Part shown: positions 49,401 through 61,400 of the stretch, piece after piece
Numbering within the stretch: the stretch's first letter is position 1
How the letters are laid out: each line of letters opens with the position of its first letter
Origin: Mycteria americana
Taxonomy: Eukaryota > Chordata > Aves > Ciconiiformes > Ciconiidae
Reading direction: 5' to 3'
Assembly: GCF_035582795.1 (NCBI RefSeq)
Contig: NC_134370.1
Span: 37,249,501-37,313,500, forward strand
DNA: 64,000 bases
Position numbers and translations under genes: made by a program
The notes under the pieces: generated by a model
Told to the model about the DNA's origin: nothing
What the model saw: the letters and a program-made list of their open reading frames with translations, nothing else
Database searches by the model: none

Positions 49401-52400
49401 ACTTTTTAATTGACAGATTAAAACATTGAACAGTGTCAGTCCTAAGAATGCTACCCTGCAAGAAGCACACCTATTTAACAATTCTTCCTTAGCTAGTACC
49501 TGACATCAGATGAGTCTGTTCAGCATCAGTGATCTGTGAAGATATTTTTATGAAAAGAAAGTGCCCACATTTAGAGAATCTACAGGCTTCTCTAAAGGGA
49601 CAAAACCAAAACAAAACATGGCAGGGAGGAACCACAAAAAAAAACACCAAACAAAAACCAACACAACTTACCATTCCAAATACCTGCTGCTGGACCCAGT
49701 TGACATAGTCATTTCTGATATCTATCAAATCTTGTATCTCATGAATGTAAAATCTGTCATACTGTATAACTTGTCCTCTTTCATTTACCTAAAGAAGTGC
49801 AATTTATTTTTTTATTAGCACTTTGTACAACAGTTTTCAAAACGACATTTTCCATACTTTTCAAGCATTTGATAGGTCAGCCACAGATACCCAGATACTA
49901 AAAAAATTTCTAGAAAAACAACAGTGCCTACAAAAATGCAAAAAAACAGCATTAAAGACATGGATACATGGATCATTCACAATCTCATCGAAGATGCAAA
50001 GAAAAATAAGATTAACTGAGCATACAGTATTGCACAATACAGTGCTGCCACTTTGAAACATCATATGATCTCACAGGAACAGCGATGAATATACATATTC
50101 ATGTATAAAATGCAACAAATGCTTGTTCCTGTATTTGTTGAAGTTTAAGAACTATGATTCAAGAACTCTGTTCTTAATTACAGTATGAATACTATCGCTA
50201 TTACCCATGATCAGAGGAACAGTTTCTATTTGAAAACATTAATTTAAAACAAAAAGAGAGACGTGGAAAAATAACTTTATATAAACACTTGTCTCTATAG
50301 TATAATTTTAAACCAGAAGCATCCACACTTTTCTAATACACACTTCTTTTCCCAAGGACTGTTAAGCACCATTAACTGCCAAAACAGCAAGATCCCCAAT
50401 TCTGTGTTTATAACCAGGTAATCTAAGCCTGCTTTTCTCAAACATCTCCCCCTCCACCACCACCACCCCCAACCACCAGATACTAAACCCATGAAATACC
50501 CTAGATATGTTGCCCCATTTTCTTCCTCTTACTTTAATCCATACCAGCTAATTATTAAGATTATACCAATATAAATAGTTGGGCAGCAGGGTAGGTACAA
50601 ATGTAACTATTTCTACAATGTAGCTACATATTAGTCAAAGTTGGGTTTCAAAACAAAGAGGAACTTAGAGGAGACCCACCTTACAATTCTACAATTACCC
50701 ATGAAGCTTTAAGATTTTAAGATTAACTTCAGCTGTTAAGATTTACAGCTACTGCAAGCCTGAGCAGTGACAGAAATTCTACAGGCAGCAAAATAATAAT
50801 TTATTATATACCAACAGCTTTCCATATGGGAATCTGTCATGGACATCTTGCACTTCTAATACAAGATAGTTACTAAGCAGTCTTACTCAGCCTTCATTTG
50901 ATGGTCTCCATAAAGAATAAAGAAAAGCTGAGCAAACCATAGCATACAAATTCCAACTTCCAAAGCAGAAACCTTTTCCATTCTTTCTGACAGGAAAAGG
51001 AGCTTGGGGAGGAGGGCTGTTACATATAGCCCACAAAGGTCCAATTTAGACACCTGTGCCCATTTTGCTAGGTTGTACAAATACAGTACTTGACCAGCAC
51101 CTTAAGGAGTGCCTAAAATGCTCTTTTAGCATATAAACACAAAATGCCATAGGACCAGAATAAACTACAGAGGGAAAAAAATAGGGGGTGGGAGGGGAAA
51201 CCTTGGCAGCAATTAGATAATACACTGTGATGTGCACAGTCTGGTTACTCTAAATGATTTAGGCTATTTTTGGTCAAAGTTCATAAATTCATTAGTTTCC
51301 ATGAATTGTTACAATACTAACAAACGGAATAAACAAATCAGAAAATAAATGTTTGTCTTGGTAAAACTGTGCAGATCTTTCTTGCTCAAAATACAGCTTG
51401 CTCTTATCTTCCATTTGTGATCTTATTTGCTATCATTTCAAGCTTAAGAGGCAACTCTTTCCAACATACCCTCACAGATGCAATTGACTGGGTCAGTCTG
51501 TGTTTCCAAGAAAATAGGTAATTCCATCACCATGTCAGATTGGAATCCAGAATTCCAATGGTTCATAGGTCCAGATGGAACAACTACAGATATCTCTGTA
51601 GATGCAAGCCTAAGTATTTAAAACTCTTTAGTAACTTAATTTCTTTTAACAACTACACAGCACACGGATGCTGACAAAAACAAATGGATAAGTAATTGGT
51701 TAAAATGGACATAAACATACTCTGTGCAGTATTTCCAGAACTCTGAAAGCCGTGTGTAGAAAATTGGTAAGTATTCTTCTTTCAGAAGCCGGAATGCCAA
51801 TCTTGCACAACTTCAAGAGGTGGACTACAACATCCTTGTAGAGTTCCACTATCTTGAGGAACAATGGAGGTTCAAGTACAGACCACCAATTTTCTGTCAA
51901 CAAATGGTGAACAAACAAACTCAGTACTTGTCACTACACAACATGATGTTATGCTACCCTTTTAACTAAAAAACATGTTTTGCTAGAAAGCATACTTGTC
52001 AGTTACCAAAGACTCCCCCCGCCTCAAAAAAAAATGTTTAACACAGCAAGAGTGGTGCAGACTTTTAAACAATCCAGTCTTTGTATGAATAATGAAACCT
52101 CTGTTCAAATGCTCTATTGTTACACACCAACTCTTAAAATTGTCTGTTCATCCAGAGTACACAACAGTATCATGAAGTAACTTTTGACATAAAAACAGAT
52201 GGCTCAAACCCTGAAACCTTGACTTAAACAAACAATCCTGAGGGCAATGGAAAGTGAAGCAACATAAAAAAGGATATACAGTTCAAAGAAATTATCAGTT
52301 TGCTTTTCTTTACAGCAGACAAGCTCTTTGCTCTCACCAAAAACTACTGAAAAACACAAGAGATGGGTTACAAGACAAAAAATAATTGAGGAAAAAGAAA

Positions 52401-55400
52401 GCACCCTCTCAAAAACATACCAATTAAAAAGGAAATATTCTGAAACTTCAACTCTTTAAGCTGAATTTCAGGTGACAGGAGTCACAATAAGAAGGTGTAA
52501 GGAAGTAGAGTTAAAAAAATAGAGCTATTCTCAGCTGCATATTTGAAGACTGCATCTTAGGATCAGTGAGAAAACATGAACCACTCGGAAGAAACAAAGC
52601 AGGTGCTGTAGTCAAAGACAATTTAACATCTGCTCTGCAACACTTCTGTAAATTGCTTAGAGTTTGTTAGCTGTCTGACCACATAATTTTCATTTTAAAG
52701 TGAGAAGACACATATCGAATACACTGAACTACATGGTTTAATTCCTCCCAAATGGAATCAGTCCAAAAATTACTATACCAGATGAATTCATATGGATGGC
52801 CAGTTAACTCACCCAGAAGCAACAGAATAGGTGTTTTCTTACACAATGTTAACCTTTAAGTTTCTCAGTGGGGAATTGTATAGAACTGTAAACACACAGC
52901 AGGTGTTGCTGAGACCATGTCTTCACTGATGGAATTTCTACACATTTTCATCTAGAGATCCTTAGTTTTAACAGTAAAGAATTCAATTTCTTACCAAGAA
53001 CTTTCAGAGGAGCTTTTTCTAGGTTCAGAATAGCTGTTCCAAAAGGAATAGCTAACGTTGTGAAGTTGTTTGCATCACTCATCAGTGGGCATTCTGGTAG
53101 AGTGAGATACAGCCTCAAAGCTTCAACATCTGGTAAGGAGCTCGTCAATTTGGGAATAAGGTTCTTTTCCAAACTAGCTGCCACCTACAGCACATCATAA
53201 AATTCAGTTTATTCTAATGCAATTGTGAATTCAAACAAATTCCCATCTAGATAAAAAATAATCTAGAAAACAATCATCAGGAATTTAAATTAAGCTATTA
53301 TACGTTTAGGAAAAAACCCAGTATATTAAATATTGAAATACAGACACATACAATATGCTGATGTGTTACCTAATTGACCCGACACAACACAACACAGTTC
53401 TACATATTTGCAGTTGATACATTATTGAGTAAAGGAACTTATTAAAAGGGTCAGAGCAAGCATAACAATAGTATTTCTGGATAGGTGTAGTGTAGTAAGA
53501 TAATCCCAAACAGAAGGAAAATACGCAGCACAAACCTGTTGTGATATATGAGCGTGGTCAGGCTGTATAAGTTTGTGAAATAGTAGTCTAGCAGCATTCA
53601 TATCAACCCCTGAGAATCTAGTGCTGGTTTTGTAATGATCATCATTGCTGCAGCAAGAAAAAAATATACAGAGAAAAAGACTGAATCCTGTATTCTTAGC
53701 AACTCAAGATTTTTTCCCACCTTGAATTTTTAGCCCTACTTACTAAGGAATTAAAAACATGAGAGATTACAGTATCAGAATTCCATTTCTTATATGACCT
53801 TTGAAGCAACTGAAAAAAAATCTTCTCTAACTGCAAGACAATCGTGTAAAAACACTAGGATCTAAACCAGCCTGTGCAATATATTCCCCTTGAATTATAT
53901 ACAACCTGTGGCTGAGAAGTAATTAGTTTTGCGGGCTTACATGGTAGCAGCCAGGTGGCACACAATTCCAAAGACTAGCAGAAGACATGCTGCATTTGGG
54001 CCAGCTGACAAACCATATGGCAGTAAAGGAGCTAGAAGTTTAAACTGTGGGTATCAGAATAACAGTAAAACAAGGAAATACTGGGAAGGTGTTAGAGTTG
54101 AAACAAGAGACACTAGGAAGGTAGCCACCATTAATTCTGTTCACAGCAATACTTGTTCAAAAGCCTGACCACTTACCTCAAAGCCAAAAAGCTCCCATTC
54201 AGGCACCCAGCTGAAGAGAATGTTCCATCAATTTCACTGAAATTGTTCATATGAAATAAGTTACATTTATTTTGTTTCTTTTTACAAATTAGCATTTGCA
54301 ATAAAAAACTTTATTTAATCCCTAATAAATTACATTGTACATAGGATGGAACTCTGACTTTAACATGACTGAACACTAGATCAAACCTCCGTTCAAGACT
54401 CAATGCTTAAGACAGCTCAAATCAAAGCAAGTTTTGCAATTTGTTTTAATTTCTTTGCATCCTCCTTTATTAAAGTAGAAGCAATAATCTTTGAGTTGTT
54501 CTCCTATTCCTTTACATGTACTATTATTTTTCAGTGTGCAACTACATACTTCATTTAACCTTGTATAGTCATCCAACCTGTGAGAGAAATGACACAGACT
54601 AAAGGATCTAAACTACTTGACAAGCATGACAATGAAAGCATAGAAAAAGCTCTGCACATAATACAATCAGTAATTAAAAATAGCTTTGCTATGTATGTAC
54701 AAAACTCCATTAACGCCCAATTCATAAGTAAAATTATGAAAGACAACATCTTTCCTCAACATCACTTACTTAGCTATCTCTACAGGAAGTCTTCCAGATG
54801 GGAAAGTCAGCAATCTTTGAATAAAAGTTTCATTCACAGTCCAGATCTGCTTCAAAAAGTCAGGATACCTGAAATCATCTGGTGGCACCATGTTCTGAAT
54901 TTTAAAGAAAGAGTAAAGAATCAGGCACACAAAATTGATTTCCAGAAAAATCAATCCTGTGGTTGAGCTCTTTATCTCTTCATTGACTGACAATTCGCCT
55001 ACCCAGACTATTACTGTGAAATAAGCCCAAGGATAAATTTGCTACATTCTAGCAGTTCTGCATTCACTATGAAAGCAGAGCATACACTAAAAACATCTAG
55101 ATTAGTGTGTTAATTCACAGCACAGCTTACTTCATGATAAACTCCCTAAACATACAAGTACTTTTCTAGAAGATGGACACTAACCAAGCTTTACAGCAGA
55201 GTAGCAAGCACCTCTTCTCCCTAGTCACTACGAACTAGTTAGCTCACTGCCAGGCTGTGAGTATACAGAAAGAAAGCCATTCAATTTTTTGGACAGCTGT
55301 TCTCCCACCCCACTTCCACCAGACTCCTCTGAGAATGAATCATGTTTCTCTGAACATTGCTGCATCATCAGATGAGCTGCATTTTGATGTGCTGCTCATA

Positions 55401-58400
55401 CTGAATGAATTCCAGTAAGATTTCTAATAGTAAAGAGGAACAGAACCAAGACCACCGTTTTGAGTAGGAGCACTGGTTCAAAAAGAGATGGCAAACAGCA
55501 CCAAAAGTAAGGTTAAACTAGTAAAAAGAAAGATATATCTCCTGAGGGTGCAGTCTGACAACACAGCTGACTCAGTATAATGATGACTAGCTGTTGCCAA
55601 AAATCAGTACTTCTGATCCCATCCTACAGGATCAGGATGAGAAACCTTCTCGCTGTTTCCCTTGTGTCCAGCAGAAGTGTCATTTAAACCCACAATGAAA
55701 CAACTCAGGGAACTGAGTTGTCCAAAAACTAACTTGAGAAAAGAAACAGATTTTGGCTGAGACCTCTTAACTGCAAGGCCAGGACACACAAGTCCCAGGA
55801 GTACAGTACTCATGTAACTCTGAAAGAATTAAATACAAATTACCAAACTAAGGAGTACTAAAAGGGATACTTTTGCAGCATCAAAGTTCATCTATTGCTA
55901 ATACTTTTTTGGCATAAGCTTTTTTCCTGAGCAAACAAGCCACAGTAACTGCATTCATACAGTCTCCAGTTCACCTCAATTAGTCAGTCAGAATCTACTT
56001 CAGTGATTAGACAATTGCACATAGGAAAGTTTTTAAGAAGGGAGTTTTAATAGAGAAGTTCTCAGCCTGTATTATCAGTAATTTTTCCAGTCTACGCCTG
56101 CTAAACAAGTTTCTCTCAAATACAGCAATAGTTACCACAACCCAATCAATTAAAAAAAAAAAAAAAAGGGGCTAGAAAAATTGTTGATTCTGTACAACCA
56201 GAAGAGGCTGTGGGAGCAAAGGGTTGCTGCAAGCCTGACCTGTACTTGGTTTTTCTTGACAACAAACATGTTTCCCACTAAAATCTGTTTTCCTTCGTGT
56301 CCAAATTAGTTTGCACCCCACATACTCAACTCTTGATGCTTCATTAATCCCTATGGTCTAATATCTGCTGGGCTATATTGGAAATAGTCCCTATACAAAT
56401 CCAGTCATTTATCTTCATCTTGTTTTTTCCTCCCAACTCGTCCTCTAATAGCATTTTCTTTCCATCATACTCCCACATTGCCATTTTTACTGTAAAGCCG
56501 TTATAGACATTTTTGCCCATACTAGAATTTAAACACATCAATTCTTGTCTTTTTAAAACTTAAGTTTTAATACTAGCATAAAACTCTATCACATAACAGA
56601 CTATGTCACCACCTATCATTTTTATCAGAAAGCTCCATTTGTTTCCTCATCATTGTGGTATGCTTAAATGGCTACAGAGCAGAAGACAGCATAGCTGCAG
56701 TCAGGAGTTACTGCAGAGGGCTGGGCAGGGGTGAAGAGCTCAAATATTCCAACACCTTTTCCTTTATTAAAGGAAAAGAAGGGCATGAATCTATCGCTCA
56801 GGAAAAAAGCTTATGCCAAAAAGCCTCAAGAGCTTACTGAGAGCTAACACTCAATAACTGGATCCAAGCCCTTCAATTGCTAAATTGACTTAGTGTCTTG
56901 TGCTTCCACACTGCTGTAGCAAACTTTACAATGTAGTCGTGCACCTTCGATATAAAAATCTTTTAAAATGCATCAGAAAAAACTAAAATTTAACTTTGAC
57001 AGACTTTGGAACCAAAGTATATTTAATTTATTACCTGTGAATAAAAGTAGTGTGCAAAACTTTGGTCCCCACCAGAGAAAATTCTCTTTACACAATAACA
57101 CTCCTCACTGTCTGCAATAGGAATAAAAAACAGACAACTGTGAAAGTGTGAATTTGAGAAATGATTAAGACATGGCAATCAACACTCAATTAGAAAAAGG
57201 TTCCTTCGTTACATAACCTCGCAAGTGATTATAGCCCATATTTAGTTTAAATCTCAAGATTTGTAAAACACTATAAAGGAACACAAATCCAAGAAGTAAA
57301 TGTGCCAGGTGTTGCTTACCTGTGATTATCGGGCATTGAGTACTATAAGGAAGCCAGTTTCCTTTTACTGTGAAGGGACTTTTCCTATTACTGGTTGTTC
57401 CTGTACCTAATTGCCCATTACCTCCGAGTCCAAAAGAATAGATTCTTCCAGATGAAGGAACAAACGCAGTAGTGTGCTGCCTAGGGCAAACAAAATTCAG
57501 TAACAAAAACCTAAGCATTATGACGTGCTTTGCGCAGGCCAGCCTAAGAATGGTGTTAAACAGTATGTTAAAGGTCCCATAGTATCAAACACTCCACTTC
57601 TCTATTGGCAAAGCACTGTCACTGGCAATACTCCATTTATACTCCAATAGGCAATATTCCATCTTCATGGAAAAGTTCACAGAACAGATGCCAGGTTCTG
57701 CCTTGAACCCCTGCTTAGCCACAGTCTGACCTTTAGAGCATATCTCTAGACATTCAGAAATTTGAAGTTTCTACCAGGTTGGTTGCATCTCTTTTCCCCT
57801 CCCATCCCCTCAACTCTAGATGCCATCTCTCCCACCATGAGCCTGGGAAGAACCAGTACTGAATTTATGTAAACTATTAAAAGGGAATGGGTCCACTCAA
57901 TGTCAACCAAACTGCTAGAAGGATAGGTTTATATTTACATATTCTTTAATCCAAATAAAAGTGTGCCCATCTCTTAAAAAAATTACGTTGCCTCCCTCAT
58001 TTGTCTTCTTACAATGCAATTCTTTGGACAAGAGCATTTTCATATGTGCTTGGAATTTTTCCAATTTCTTGGTGCTGTTATAATACATACAATAAAAACC
58101 CATTAGGAACTGAAGTACTGTCCAGTATTACAGGTATTTCACAAAACAAATTATGTTTCCAAATTTTACACTTATCCACTTATCCTACACTTATCCAAAC
58201 ACACTTGTTCTTTAATAGGAAATGATAAAGTGACAGCAATAAACAACACCTTTACACTTCATGCTGATTATTCACACTTTCCGTTTAGAAAATCAGACCC
58301 TCTCAAATAGCATAGCTTCCTTTAGTTCTTCTATTGAATGTTTTTAAAATCCCAGTAAGGTCTCTAAATATCTTTTGTTAGAGAGCGTCTTGTCTCCCCT

Positions 58401-61400
58401 AACCACAAAGGGTAAGAAAAAACCCCACTTCATATTGCAATATATATTAAGTTTTATACAACACAAGTTATTTATAAGATTCATAGTACTAGCACAGAAT
58501 AGACCTTACCTGCCACAAGTGATTTGCGTCACAACACTTCCCATAAGTTCAAAAACTTTCCTTGGGTTTATCTCATGGCTGGTAGAGTTATGACCCAACT
58601 GACCATAGCCTCCAGCTCCAAATGTAAAAACCCCACCTTCCTAAACAAATAAATTATTTGCATTAAAATGACAGTATATCTCAGAACAAGAAACTTAACA
58701 GAAATAGGGGTTTAATAAATCTCCTCGTCTGATGATTTTGGAATTGTGGAGAAAGGAGAGAAAATATACATGCACAAGAGGGCCCTGAGATACAGAAGGG
58801 TCACAAGTTAATTGCAGCTATGAAAATGTGGCACAGCTATCAAGTATTACCTTATTCGTGTTAAATCGCGTTCTTGTAATTCCCATATTATTATACAATA
58901 GTCCTCTCATTAACTTGTGTCATTAATAGATACTAATCCTCATTTTTCCTCTTTTCCAGTTTTCCTGATGAACTACAACAGTATATAAACTCACATGATT
59001 AAAAAAGTATACTTTTAAATTCTGAATATAAGTTTTAAAGCAATTACCAAATAGGAAGCTGCCCTCCTCAGGCAGATGATGCAGAGTATGACTGAAATAG
59101 TCATTATTTGACTTCATTATTTGAAAGCATAAGAAACCAGAACATTTCCACATTGTTGTAAGGCAAGTCATTTTTTAAAAGTGTTTTTGATTAATTTCAT
59201 CAAGAAATTAACCAAAAACTTTAATGAAAGAATGTTAAATCAGAAACATTTTCAGAAATTATACAACTTACCTTACAACAACTTTGAAACTTTCCATTTT
59301 CAAATGCTTTGAAATTGTAAAGCTGTTTCTTTCAATTCTACTCTGCATCAGACTGGACCTCTGCTGGAAATCATCATTAAAATGGCAGCATCCACTGAGA
59401 AAAACCAACAGCCTCATTCACTGAATCAGGATAACAAACAGTGACAGGTTTTTCTGAATTTCAGAAGGACTTGGAAGAATGCTTGCACATATACACAGTA
59501 CTGTCTACAAAAGATATGTCAAGACCACTTGTTCTGCAAGGCCTATCATGCAAGGGAAAATGGAGATATACAAATGGGTGACAAATAATTTATAGAAACA
59601 TTTGCAGTAAATTCAGTATCTTGAGTCCATCAGCTTTAAAGCAAGTTTGAAGTTAACTTCTATACATTAAAAAGGGAAAAACATTTAGAATCCAAGTTAC
59701 AGATTGCTGTTTTCTTTATGTTCTATACGTTCTTTCTTTATGTTCTCTTTCTTTACATTTGCATAATACATCAATATCAATTTCAGGATTGCAAAGTTGT
59801 GACATCTTTTTCAGTCAAAGCGAGAGAATATTTTGGGACAAAAAGCAATTGTTTGTGACAATCTTTTCCTTTCACTGTAGAAAATTAAGCGTATATAAAC
59901 AACAAAATATGGCCACACTTAGGCAGATCATATTCTTCAAAACAACCTTTCCCTTGTTGCAGCTCAAAAATTCAAACAAATTAAGAAAACCCATACATTT
60001 TCCAAAAGTAAGTAAACACAGATTTTTTTCTTCAGAAATAAAACATTAAAAATAGTTACTTTCAAAATTCTAATGCCTTCTACAACAATATTGTGAATTC
60101 AACAGATTCAGACATGAAATGGATATTTAGTCACTTGCCCAAATCTTGATCGGCCAGAAATGTTTTCTACTGTTATCACTAGTAAGCTCAAAATATTCTG
60201 TTTATAAATTGATATATTTTATTGAGAGTGATGAACAACAGGAAACATCAAAATGTTAATACATACTGCTTTATACCTAAACGTTGAAGTCTAATCCAAC
60301 TATCAAAACACAGAAAGAAAAGTACAAGAGTCAATCATTTAAAGTAAGATATGTATGTATCGTTTTACCCACCACAAAATAAAGGTACTTATCACTTGCT
60401 GCTTGAAAAATACACTATTTGTCACTAAAATGAATGTAAGAAAGAGTACTAGCATTATACACTCTATGTTGCTGCTATAAGTTTCCAAATAACTTTAGAA
60501 GTTTAAAAATAAGACTCAAAATGAGGCATTTAGCCAACAGTTATAAGGCAATTTGACACATTTCAGCTCTCTATTTTAATCAGTTCCTACATCTCTGTAC
60601 GAACATGCCACACTGACACAGAATACATGTTTTTTTCCCAAATCAGCCTTGAAATAAATGACCAACTTTTTATAGAACCTCACACTATAATACTCACTAG
60701 TGGATTATGTAAATCTTCAATTTCGTTTATTTGTTTGCCAATAGTACGTAAATAGCTGCTGCGCTACAGCAGCCAGAAGAGAGAGGAGTGAGAATATGTG
60801 AGAGAAACAACTCTACAAACACCAAGGTCAGTGAAGAAGGAGGGGGAGGAGGTGCTCCAGGTGCTGGAGCAGAGATTCCCGTGAAGACCATGGTGAGGCA
60901 GGCTGTCCCCTTGCAGCCCATGGAGGTTAACGGTGGAGCAGATATCCACCTGCAGCCCCTGGAGGACCCCACGCTGGAGCAGATGGATGTGCCCAAAGGA
61001 GGCTGTGACCCCATGGAGAGCCCACGCTGGAGCAGGTTTGCTGGCAGGACTTGTGACCCTGTGGGGGACCCACGCTGGAGCAGTCCATTCCTGAAGGACT
61101 GCACCCCATGGAAAGGGCCCACACTGGAGCAGGGGAAGAGAACGAGCAGGAAGGAGCAGCAAAGACAACGTGTGATGAACTGACCACAACCCCCATTCCC
61201 TATCCCCCTGCACTGCTGGCAGGGAGGAGGTAGAGAAGCCAGGGGTGAAGTTGAGCCCAGGAAGAAGGGAGGAGTGGGGGGAAGGTGTTTTACGATTTGG
61301 TTTTATTTCTCGTTACCCTACTCTGATTTGATTGGTACTAAATTAAGTTTATTTCCCCAAGTTGAGTCTGGTTTGCCCATGACAGTAATTGGTGAGTGAT

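Noticed and set aside
54580-54966. 128-codon plus-strand frame
   Set aside because: It is antisense to a well-supported HERC4 exon (54770-54894) and has no recognised content.
60727-61213. 131-149 codon frames on both strands
   Set aside because: They fall inside the solo LTR tandem units and their repetitive translation reflects the repeat; no retroviral protein motif is present.
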